A stretch of DNA of 64,000 nucleotides from Owenia fusiformis (lineage: Eukaryota; Annelida; Polychaeta; Sabellida; Oweniidae): positions 19,331,564 to 19,395,563 of the forward strand of contig CAIIXF020000007.1 of NCBI GenBank assembly GCA_903813345.2, in the 5' to 3' direction. Shown here piece after piece: positions 10,959-22,000 of this stretch. The notes beneath the pieces were generated by a model that was given only the letters and a program-made list of their open reading frames with translations, searched no databases and was not told where the DNA came from. How positions within the stretch are numbered: the stretch's first letter is position 1; each line of letters starts with the position of its first letter. The translations under genes and the position numbers were made by a program.

Positions 10959-13900
10959 ATGGCGGCCCTCATGAAAAGTAATTTTTGTTTTTATTTTTGC
11001 TGATTATTGCACAGGGGCTTGTCTCGAGGCGACGGGCAAGCCCTCCGATGAGTGTACTGCTTATTAAGAGTAAAAAGGGAGCTCGATTTTGATGCTACCT
11101 GAAATTTGTAGAAAATGATTGTAAGATATATCCAGTAAAATGGAATCCTTTCAATAATCGACATGCTGATTCAAACAACACTACAGAGTAAACTTACCTA
11201 AAATGGTAGAATTCCATCTACTAGTTTCTGAGAAATCTGAAGAATATGTAAAGAAGTGATTACACTGCAAGTACCGAAAATTTTTGAAGCCAAATTATTA
11301 CCTCCAGAGTCGATTTCTTCCCCAAGACACGTCCACTGTTAAAAATTGGTAGTTCCTAGAGTTCTTTGTTTCCTAAGGTTCATTCAATTTGCGTATTTGT
11401 CACGCATTTTCTGGAAAATTTGAAGTCACGCCAGTTTTTTGCGTGACAGAAAATGTCACGCAAATACGCATTTTACCTGATAATTGTCAAGCAAAAATAT
11501 TCCTCTAGAAATTTTTTTAAAAAATGATCGCCGATACAGCACAAAACCGAACGTCGCAGACTTTTCACGCTGATACTGTATATGTCACGCTTTTTTGTTG
11601 AAATATTCCATACTATTCGTGATTGTCACCCATCTGCTGGAAAAAATGAAATCACGCCTCAATTTTGCATGTATGATAAAATGTCATGCAAATCACCCAT
11701 TATTATCTTTATATTTAAAAAATTTTCTTATTATAAAATGCGGAAATAGTAAAAAACGAGCGTTGAAAAAAAGTGAACAGATTCCGTTCAGACTTTTCAC
11801 ATGAATTCCGTATGTCACACATTTGCTTTGAAATATGTGTATATGTCACGCATTTACTTCGAAATAATTTGTACCTACCTAATAATTTATACATTTATTT
11901 ACATTTTATACTTTCTTTTTTTTCTTTTTTTGGTCATGGGTGTTAGAGTTAGCAGTTGTTTCTATTATCCAATAATTATCAATGACTATGTAAATACTCT
12001 TATTGAATGAGTTTTCTTGGAAATGTTAAGGTCGGGGTGCATGTTCAGAATTTTGCTGCAATTCTGAATAGCGTAGCATATTATTTTTCAAATTTGAATC
12101 ACTCCTTCCCCAAAATGTCTACATCTCTCACTTTTGCACAATGAGTGCACTAATGTACCTAGAAAAGAATGTAGAGAAGAATGTTTTGATAAAATGTATA
12201 AAAAACAAGAAATTTCAAATCTTTTCACTGAATTTTTTCGTTTTTTATACATTTTACAAAACAAATCTCACCAGTCTTTTCTAGGCACATTAGTGCACTC
12301 TTTGTGCAAAACTGGAAGATGTAGACAATGTGGGGAAGGAGTGATTCCTGTTTGAAAAAATAACATGGCACTCAATTGAGGAATGCAGCAAAATTCCGAA
12401 CATGCACCATGGCCTTTAAAGCACAGCATTATGCAATTCAATAAGAGTATCTACATATAGTCAAAATGAACCTCTTATCAACCTGGCTTCAGGTGCAGAG
12501 TGCAGTGCAGTGCAGTACAGTGCAGATCCACAAAAATCAATAGCCACAGAATATCAATAAGCAGAAATTAATGAAAATTAATACAGTGCTGATACAAATT
12601 AATTGATATGTATAGTTGGCATATTTTCTTGAATTTTAATATTTAATGTCATAAACTCCCACAATCTGATAAGCACACAAAGTAGCGTCAAATATTAGTT
12701 GGAGTACAATATTCCAAAAGGAATTGTTAAAAAGTCAAAATTTAATTTGTGTACTGTAATTCTAATTTTAGGAAACCTGTATGTCACACCATGGGCAATT
12801 GTGCGTCACAAAGTGAATCTGAAGGGAAAGCCCAGGCCAACTTGGTATGAAAGATCAATTGTTGAAAAGATAAGTGTGCCATTGATGCCTCGGGCTCCAG
12901 TTGATTATGCCAACAGATGTGGGAAGCTGAATAATCAGAGGCAACAGTTGATACAAGTATGTACTTTGTATTCTTGACTAATAAAATTATAATTTTATTA
13001 TATTATTCATTGTTTTACTCTTATTGTTTTTTAAATTGTAAGTCTCATTCTGCTGTTTGAATTTTGTAAACAATAATGGCTTACGATTACCTAGTGAGAG
13101 CACTGTATGTTGTTTTTGAAGGGCAAAACAGATCTGTGAATTTTAAGTATTGTATATCAATATAAGATAAGAAAATCTGTCAGTTCAAGTTGTGGAATAG
13201 TCATGATCATATTTCAACTGTATATTGGTTAATGAAATCACAGAATGAAATTTTGTGCTTGAGCTGATGTGAAAAAGTCACAGGCCTGTCAACTGTCCCG
13301 CAATTTGCGTATTTGTCACGCATTTGCTGAAGAATTTGAAGTCACGCCAGTTTTTTTTGCGTGACAGATAATGTCACGCAAAATACGCATTTTACCTGGC
13401 AATTGTCACGCAAAAATATTTCTGTAGAAATTTTTTCGAAATATGTTTACGATACGGTAAAAATACGAACGTCGGAAAAAACCGAACGCAATTTGTTCGG
13501 ATTTGTCACGCGAATCCCGTATGTGTCACGCATGTTCATTGAAAATTTTTCGTACCAAGTTGACAGCCCTGAAGTCAGTAGTATAGAACCTACCACAACC
13601 CATTTTTGCACGCTCGGTCTTCACCGACTGGAGTTGAGTGAACGAAGATGACCACAACCCCTCGATTCAAATTTTAAAGATGATATGATTTCAGGATCTC
13701 TTTGAAAATGCTCCCATTTTGCATTTTGGTTGAACATCTTGGACAGGTTTCATGATAACAAGTTAGGCCATAGTGATACAATACTAATTAAAAAATCATT
13801 TCTAACACTGCTGCATTATTACTTATTTTTATAATTTACAGGATCATCCATATCAAGATTTCCTTATCCGTAGATGTAAAGAAATGTTTGAGAAGAACAG

Positions 13901-15755
13901 TATGGTAGCTGTCTTCCAACAGCTTAGTGCAAGTCGCAATGAGCAGAACAAAAATTTGAACAAGTTCAGGAAAAAAGGATTTACTTGCCACCATTTTAAC
14001 AACCTAGTTGTGAAGTGAGTATTGTGTGCCCAGTGAATGAAATTCTTGTAGAATTTTGGTGTGTCTAGTATCGAATTTTCACGACACAACTTTCTAAAAA
14101 GAGCATCTTGTTTTTCTCAATTTAAACATGTCAAACGTTTCTTCTACACTATATTAACACTTTCTGAAAAGGGGATAGGTATTGTAATGCATTAAAGTTA
14201 GAAACCGTATTTCCCATGTTATTTTCCCATAGGGAAAACTTGTGCTATCCATTGTTTTCACCATAATTTTGGTCATCGAAAATTGATATCTTCAAAACTA
14301 GACTTTCAATACCATTCTACTTTTGAAGAAATTTTAGACACCTTGTTGAATAATCTTTTCTTGCAATAAAAATCAGAAAAAGAAGATCCTCTTTTGAGTA
14401 AATAGGTTCAACATTTTGAAAAAAATTTTGACATGGGGTCCCTATTCATGATTTTTTGGATTGTTCGATTGATATTTTTATCATCATTGGTACTTCACTT
14501 GAAAGAAAACATATTATTGTTTTCATAAAAACCACTGTATTTATGCCCAGAAAGTACTCATGGTGAAAGATATGACTGTCTAAAATCACTTGCCTTACTG
14601 CACATGGATCTTTGCAAAGGTACCCAGCTGCTTGAATGCTAGAGAAGATGATTGCTACATGTCATGACTTCATGAAAGATGATACGCCTTTCTTTGTATA
14701 TTCAATTTGTTTTCATCGACACATGCTATTTTGATTCTAAGCATGACTTCTTATTTGATTGTATTCATTTGATTATTCCAGGAGATCTATAGCTGACACT
14801 AAGTGGGCAAACATGGCACCTTTGTTTGTCTCATCAACATTTTTTATCGCAAGTGAGGAGGCAAAAGTGAAAGATCTTGTACAAGCCAGTAAGAAGGTGA
14901 CAGACTTTGTACTATTAGGTAAGTATTCATGCTGAAGCCTCCTCCCATCCTCCTAAGCAGGTATCCAGAATCCGTACCTCCTTCTTCCCCCCTGCTATAA
15001 CCAACTTGGAAGCGCCCGATTAAACTGAATCACGTGATCTTATTATGCACAATGACTTATACATGATTTCTGTCGCAACCAATCAGATTGCGAGTTCTTA
15101 ATCGGGGAAAGGCTAACTGCTTATCGCAGGGGGTAAAAGAAAGAATATATTCTGGATTTTGAAGCCATGTGATCGGAGGATGCCTCCTCCCTGCTTTACT
15201 AGTTCTCTTATCTCTTGAGTTTAACAAAGTAAACTGCATTATTTTTACGACATCATCAAGAATTGGTGGCATATTTTTGTATCCACTATTTTTTAAGAAC
15301 TAGCATTGCCAATTGTAACAGATTGTTTCACTGTTGATATTACAACAACCAAGTGATCACTTAATATTGTTTCAATTCATGTAAAACTACAAATACAACC
15401 AAGTGATCACTTAATAATGTTTTAATTCATGTAAAACTACAAATAGACTAAAAGTTGAAATAAACTTACAAATAATCATTTCTTGATATTTCTGATTTCA
15501 GGTGCAGTAGCAGACGATAGGTTATTTTCCAAGCAGGGTCTGATGGACTATGCAGCATTACCAGACATAGAGACAAAACGTGCTGAATTAGTTGGCATAC
15601 TCAATCATGCAGCATCAAATACAAAATCTCTGTTAGAGAGACACCAACAGACTCTGAGTACAAGTTTAGGACAGTTCATTAAACAAAATACACAATCAGA
15701 AACATTAAATGAATCTAATCAGACTGAAACTAAAGATGGTGGTAATTCTTCTTGA
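10959..15755 (+). CDS. MRPL10: Mitochondrial large-subunit ribosomal protein L10 (bL10m), 5 exons
   Basis: Exons: 10959-10977, 12772-12956, 13842-14014, 14782-14918, 15502-15755. Phases join exactly (1,0,2,1) to give 255 aa, close to the 261 aa I recall for human MRPL10. bL10m binds 23S-like rRNA at the stalk base and anchors L7/L12 dimers in the mitoribosome. Recognisable family stretches include RHKVNLKGKP after the leader, the L10 core around MVAVFQQLSASRNEQ, the segment APLFVSSTFFIASEE, and SKQGLMDYAALP followed by the alpha-helical tail. The very short first exon (MAALMK) starts a basic leader consistent with a matrix-targeting signal. The start is the only ATG giving the needed phase just before a GT donor. 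Introns 1 and 2 are packed with foldbacks and TGTCACGC repeats. Exon 1 is the least certain part. Confidence 0.9.
11376..11600. repeat. TGTCACGC repeat, copy 1 (MRPL10 intron 1)
   Basis: Begins near TTTGCGTATTTGTCACGC and contains GTGACAGAAAATGTCACGC. It is clearly homologous to 13302-13560. A more decayed relative follows directly at about 11605-11860. No coding capacity was seen. Confidence 0.7.
11983..12461. repeat. Foldback element with ~200-bp arms (MRPL10 intron 1)
   Basis: The two halves are imperfect inverted copies. The outermost match pairs 11983-12008 with about 12435-12461 (AATAAGAGTAT core); inner matches include GCACTAATGT / ACATTAGTGC and a central pairing around TTTTATACATTTTA. 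The 73-codon frame at 12134-12355 spans the hairpin and is not a gene. Confidence 0.75.
12496..12528. repeat. GTGCA/GCAGT microsatellite
   Basis: Short run of GCAGT repeats in MRPL10 intron 1. Confidence 0.6.
13302..13560. repeat. TGTCACGC repeat, copy 2 (MRPL10 intron 2)
   Basis: Homologous to 11376-11600: both contain GCGTATTTGTCACGCATTT, a central GCGTGACAG segment and a downstream ACGAACGTCG-like segment. The 96-codon frame at 13361-13651 lies within it and is repeat-derived. Confidence 0.75.
14946..15182. mobile_element. 237-bp MITE with 8-bp target duplication CCTCCTCC (MRPL10 intron 4)
   Basis: Ends are CATCCTCC and GGAGGATG, and the flanks at 14938-14945 and 15183-15190 are identical (CCTCCTCC). 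A second copy in opposite orientation lies at 42081-42327 with its own, different target duplication. An 8-9 bp duplication fits hAT- or MULE-like transposition. Confidence 0.75.
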
Positions 15756-15786
15756 TAGATTATACTGGATCTTTTCATATTTATAG

Positions 15787-15792
15787 AATAAA
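15787..15792 (+). terminator. Poly(A) signal AATAAA for MRPL10
   Basis: AATAAA lies 32 bp after the MRPL10 stop codon, a plausible distance for a short 3' UTR. Confidence 0.6.
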
Positions 15793-15863
15793 TTGATACA
15801 TATTGGAGATTATTTCATTTATGAATCATTTAATCAACTCTCATTTAAAATTTTTCATTTTCT

Positions 15864-15990
15864 TATGTCACCACCAAAAGTGGTGACATTGTTTTGGTCT
15901 CCAACTTTTTTTGTGGACAGGGTACAGCAGTTGGCATCTGTTACAAATGGTAGGTGATGAGATTTTGCATCTTAATGCCTTGTTTCTGTT
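15864..15990. repeat. Short (array-less) copy of the GTCACCACC repeat family
   Basis: Begins TATGTCACCACC and ends near CTTAATGCCTTG, as the long copies do, but the AGGTCA-rich centre is absent. Confidence 0.6.
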
Positions 15991-16054
15991 AGAGATATAA
16001 TCAGTAAATGTTTTTACCAATCAGCGATGATGACATGATCTCAGTGAAGACTAT

Positions 16055-17874
16055 ATTCACCTTTCCACAAAGTAAAGAAAATTGATAATTTCCGGCACGC
16101 TGATTGGTTGTATGCAAATGAGTCAAATCAATGACGTCAATGATGGAAAGTTTTGAAGAATTAGTACAGCCAGCATAGGAATATTTTGAATTAACTGCTA
16201 TAAAAAGGATTCTATTTGCCCAACGCACTAATTATTTTTAAGCAAATATGAAATCTGGACGGGGCACTTTCTTTCTGAATCTTATGTAATTTAATTTAAG
16301 CATTTTTTTGACAGAACTACTGTTTATTAAGACTTCTCAGATCAGCCTCACATACCAGGGCTCACGTGTCTCGTGTGATTGTAAATAAAAAATGTAAATT
16401 GTGAAGTTACAAACATCGGCTAAATTATCTGATAGTGGTCATACACTATCCTGTTAAATGGTTATTATGTCGTAGTAAGAAGTTCCATCAGAAATTCACA
16501 ATGAGTGACATTCGCACAAAGCGTTACCTTTTGGTATTTATTCACCAACAGCGATGTCAATAATGATCAGCAATGTCAACATATCATCAATAAACATTAT
16601 ATGATATACGCTCTTTCTCTGAAATCTTCCCAGTGACCATTATTCAAAACCGATCATCACATAACTAATTTATCCAATGACAAGTGAGGTTTCACAAGTG
16701 AAATCAGGACACCCATATCCATGTTTGATTTCTATTAAGCTTTCTCATTCTCATTATTTTCGAGAAATCCATCATCATTTTGGTTAAGATAAATTCTACT
16801 GTCTGCTGGATCTATTTTGACAGTTTTGTTTTAGCAAGATATTTTAACCAATTGACTGTTTCTACACTGAATAAAAAACATTTCCCCGGGGATATTTGGA
16901 TCGGGAGATACGCAGCGGGAAATATACATTGGACTATATACACGTTTATCCCATACTTGGATGTAAATTGGGAATATTTGAGAGAACAGGAAAATCCGCC
17001 CACGGCCAAGAAAACAAAACTGGACATGAATATTCTAAAGTATTTCCACGATTGAACAATGTGAAGCGGATGACCAAGATTGGTATGAGATAAACATATT
17101 ATCCTATAGTCGGTTCAGGATATTGGGATTATCCCTTGGCATGGCCAATATAATATATTTTCCCTCTGGACCTTCGGCCCTCGGGCAGATATATTATAAT
17201 TGCCTCGGGATAATCCCAATATCCTGAACCTCATGTAGGATAATCTCTATATATGTCACGCTCCTCTAAGATATCAATTCTATATTCCAATGTTTTCAAG
17301 TATAATATTTTCAAGATACGATCTGATATGACTTGCAGAAATAAATAGGAAGTAATCGTTTAGTTGATTGAATTATGGAAGTAGTGAAGACAATGATTTA
17401 ATGAATAAGAGCAAATGTTTTTAATTTGAACAGGTCATTCATCAAATGACACTGAAGATTATCTTAAAATAGATTGTCTATCTATATATTTTTTATGCAT
17501 GAGAGACATGTTATAATGTTGGTGAACTAATGATTGTGATAATTTCACCTGTTCACATCCAGTTCCTATCATGATTGAAAACTGACCGGGAGTAATTTTC
17601 TTCAAATTATTTACTCATTATGAACAGAAATTTAATATTTAAATCACTTAGAAGGCGTAAATAAATGTCAATTTGACGTTCAATAAGAATCTGTCAATAA
17701 TTTACTGATTACTTGCACATTTGAAGAGGTAAAACTTACCGCAATCAACCGAGGATTTACATGTTAACTCAATTGCATTTGTTTTTCGCGGGAAAAAGTT
17801 TCAGTCATTGACGTCACCGATTTTTAAGCAGCTCATTATAATATTCATAAGCTGACTTTGTGGAAAGGTGAATA
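16055..17874. mobile_element. ~1.8-kb element with ~20-bp terminal inverted repeats, no recognised transposase
   Basis: TATTCACCTTTCCACAAAGT at the left end is matched in reverse complement at about 17854-17874. CRE-like TGACGTCA motifs lie inside each end (near 16133 and 17809). Open frames inside reach 91 codons (16780-17055) with no domain I recognise; a low-complexity tail with ENPPTAKKTKLD is the only feature. It could be a non-autonomous DNA transposon. Confidence 0.45.
17110..17232. repeat. Short palindromic element
   Basis: TTCAGGATATTGGGATTATC near 17116 is followed after about 75 bp by its reverse complement near 17209-17229. The centre (GACCTTCGGCCCTCGGGC) is itself GC-rich. It is a small foldback inside the 16055-17874 element. 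Confidence 0.65.
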
Positions 17875-18035
17875 GATAGAATTTCATCTTAAGATCCATT
17901 CACATTGAGAGGTTATTAAATCCCCTTGGTACATGTGGTACAGGGTCATCAACAAAGGAAGAGGTAAACAAAATATGTTTTCTATTGGTAATGCATAAAC
18001 CCAATGGACTTCTGATGTCACTTATTGTCACACCT

Positions 18036-18543
18036 TTTTATGTCACCACCAAAAAAAGTGGTGACATTTTGTTATGGTCTCGGATATTTTTTGACGGCGG
18101 TTGGCGATCAGCATCTGAAACAAATTCTTACAACTTCCAATAATTTAACAAATGCTGTATAGACTGACTTCAATAACTAATACTGTATAGACTGACTTCA
18201 AATGTTTTCAAAATCATTTACATGTTTTTAGATGTTCAAATCTGACTTTAAATTTAAGATTTGACCTTCAATGACCTTTTCAAGGTCAAAAAAGGTCTTT
18301 TTCAACTTGCTTCAAATTGACCAATTTCTTTCAAAATCATCTATAAGTTATCAGAAGTTCAAACCTGACTAAGATTTGACCTTCAATGACCTTCTTAAGG
18401 TCAAAAAGGTCTTCTTTAACTCTTTTTTCAACAGTTCAAATCTGACTAAAGATTTCACCTTCAATGACCTCCTCAAGGTCAAAAAGTCATTTTTTATCTT
18501 GCTTCAACTAGGTGGTGACATTTTGTCATGTTAATGCCTTGTC
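18036..18543. repeat. GTCACCACC / AGGTCA repeat element, ~0.5-kb copy
   Basis: Starts TATGTCACCACC, contains about three AGGTCA-type units (TGACCTTCAATGACCT forms) and ends GGTGGTGACATTTTGTCATG followed by TTAATGCCTTG. It lies downstream of the PITRM1 stop codon. Confidence 0.75.
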
Positions 18544-18738
18544 TGTAATTACTACTATAAATAGGTTTCTTGTAGTTTATTTCATTGATGTAAATTAATT
18601 GTAAAATGTATTATTTTATAGCCTGGTAATATAAGTTTTTTGACTTCAATTTACTACATGTACATGTGCATGTACATGTATGTTTGAGTCAATACTGTAA
18701 AATCATCTTGAGCCATTCCAGTCAAAGAACAGTTTCAA

Positions 18739-18744
18739 TTTATT
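18739..18744 (-). terminator. Candidate poly(A) signal for PITRM1 (minus strand)
   Basis: TTTATT on the plus strand reads AATAAA on the PITRM1 strand, about 280 bp past its stop codon. No closer match was noticed; the assignment is tentative. Confidence 0.35.
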
Positions 18745-19020
18745 CATAACGGACATAATGTTGTTATTCTTCAAGCTTGCGCTGTGCATTCATCACCTTA
18801 TCTCTCTCTGTTGCTTCTTGTTAATTAAAAAGACCCTTCTGAGCTTTTGGCCTTTTACTGTCCTGGCCTTTGTCACTGGGACATTTTGAATAAAGACCTA
18901 TCTGATTGGTCATGAGTCTGAGATGGAAAAATATCCTTTGGGTGAATGAACGACCATGTGACTGAATTGTTCGTGCAGCTGATGTTTGATTCTGCCATCA
19001 TAAAATTATAATATTAGGCA

Positions 19021-22000
19021 TCAGTGATCTTTCTTTATAGTCCATGTACTACTTGCAGCAGTTGTTTCATTAGCAGGGCCCAGAAATGCTGTAGCACTCT
19101 CTGCTCCATTTGAAAGATACCTAGAAGAAAATATTTAACATGTATGATCAAAAGGACTTATTTATTAAAGTCATCATGAAGAATGAATACATAGAATAGC
19201 AAAAAATACAATATGTCTCAAAATTGAAAAAAGTGAAATATAAGTTGTCCTAGCAGTTTACAATGAGGTAAGAACAAAGAGAACCTTGACAATGTTCTCT
19301 TGATTCAAGGCTTTACATACTCTGGTCAAAGTAGAACAGATATTACATCTACATTCAATGATAATGGCATGATATTTTCATATTTTCAAAAATGTGTAGA
19401 TCAACTAGGGCTGAAAGGAATAGTAAATTCTCATACCGTTTAATATTAGAATACCACAAAATGCCATTCGAATATCACCTCAGACCTATTTGCAACCGAA
19501 TACTTGAGTATTCGTTTCACCCCTAAGATCAACATTTGAAAAATTTGTGTTGACAAAATGTGATGAACATGAATGAAACATAAATACCCTCCCTCCCTCC
19601 CTTCAATATTATATCCATCTGAACTGAAAGAACTCACTTCTCTGCCACAAATTGTATTTGCTGTTTGTCCGTAGAAAATAACTGGTCTCTGTGAGTCTGT
19701 CTCATGTCATCATCAATGCCTGATAGAAATGGTGTCATTCCCTGATCTCCTGGTGACACTGGCTTGTCAAGCTAAGAGAAAAGGGTGAAAGTGAAAACCA
19801 TACTCACTTAAAAAATAATGTGAATCAATACTATGGGGTAGATACTGAACACCTGGAGTGAATTATCAGATACCAAAATTGAATATCTTATCATTTTGAG
19901 TGATACAAGATATAGAATACTTACTACTTGGATCTATTTTCTTTTTAATTTAGAGGCTTTAATAGATATTTATATTATTAAACTGGCATAGATGCTCATA
20001 CTCTATCATTAAACTATAATAAGTGCTAAATATAGAGAAGTCACCAAGTTCAATTTGAAAATATGTATTGTTATGTTTTACATATATTTGAAGGTTACCT
20101 GTTGAAAAACTGACAGTTTAGCCTCTTCTATATCCTGTTCTTTGTAGCCTCCTTCTTTAGCCCATTGCACAGACTTATCAAATCTCTCTAATGTAAGCAT
20201 TGAATTAGGGTCCCTGGAGAAGACAATATCATTCTATACTACTCTACAAAACAACTCTTCAGTTTTTTTCACTAAGTAAAGTTTGGGTTAGGGTTCCTAC
20301 AACTTTTACATGATTGAATTCTCTAACATTTCCAGGCCAAAAATATATATCTTGGGGTATTATTATTCAGAAAAAGTATTATGCATTTGTTCACATATGA
20401 TTCCCACATTTTAACTTGTCCTTACTCCTTAGGCCTTTAAATGTTCATTCATGATCAATTTTTATGTCACCACCAAAAGTGGTGACATATTGTTATGGTC
20501 TCCGTTTTTTTGCGATGGCGGTTGGCGTCCGGCGTCTGTAACAATTTCTTACAACTTCCTATAACTTAACAAATACTGTTTAGACTGACTTTAATTTTTT
20601 TCTAAATCATCTACATGTTCTCAGAAGTTCAAATCTGACTTTAGATTTGACATTTGACCTTCAATGACCTTCTCAAGGTCAAAATGGTCTTTTTTCAACT
20701 TGCTTCACATTGACTAAATTTTTTTTCAAAATCATCTACATGTTCTCAGAAATTCAAATCTGACTTTAGATTTGACATTTGACCTTCAAATCTGACTTTA
20801 GATTTGACATTTGACCTTCAATGACCTTCTCAAGGTCAAAAAAGGTCAAAAAGGTCTGTTTTCAACTTGCTTCAAATTGACTAAAAAAAATTTTCAAAAT
20901 CATCTATGTGTTCTCAGAAATTAAAATCTGACTTTAGATTTGACTTAAGATTTGACATTTGACCTTCAATGACCTTCTCAAAGTCAAAAAAGGTCAAAAA
21001 GGTCTTTTTTCAACTTGCTTCAAATTGACTAAATCTTTTTTTCAAAATCATCTACATGTTCTCAGAAATTCAAATCTGACTTTAGATTTGACATTTGACC
21101 TTCAATGACCTTCTCAATGTCAAAAAAGGTCAAAAAGGTATTTTTTCATCTTGCTTCAAATTGACTAATTTTTTTTCAAAATCATCTACATGTTCTCAGA
21201 AATTCAAATATGACTTTAGATTTGACTTCAGATTTGACATTTGACCTTCAATGACCTTCTCAAGGTCAAAAAAGGTCAAAAAGGTCTTTTTTCAACTTGC
21301 TTCAAATTGACTAATGTTTTTTTTCAAAATCATCTACATGTTCTAAGAAATTCAAATCTGACTTTAGATTTGATTTGACCTTTAATGACCTTCTCAAGGT
21401 CAAAAAAGGTCAAAAAGGTCTGTTTTCAACTTGTTTCAAATTGACCACATTTTTTTTTCAAAATCATCTACATCTTTTCAGAAGTTCAAATTTGACTTTA
21501 CAAGTTCTCAGAAGTTCAAATCTGACTTTAGATTTAACCTTTGACCTTCAATGACCTTCTCAAGGTCAAAAAGGTCTTTTTTCAACTTGCTTCAAATTGA
21601 CTAATTTTTTTTTCAAAATCATCTACATGTTCTCAGAAGTTCAAATCTGACTTTAGATTTGACATTTGACCTTCAATGACCTTTTCAAGGTCAAAAAGGT
21701 CTTTTTTCAACTTGCTTCAAATTGACTAAATCTTTTTTTCAAAATCATCTACATGTTCTCAGAAATTCAAATCTGACTTTAGATTTGACATTTGACCTTC
21801 AATGACCTTCTCAATGTCAAAAAAGGTCAAAAAGGTTTCATCTTGCTTCAAATTGACTAATTTTTTTTTTCAAAATCATCTACATGTTCTCAGAAATTCA
21901 AATATGACTTTAGATTTGACTTCAGATTTGACATTTGACCTTCAATGACCTTCTCAAGGTCAAAAAAGGTCAAAAAGGTCTTTTTTCAACTTGCTTCAAA

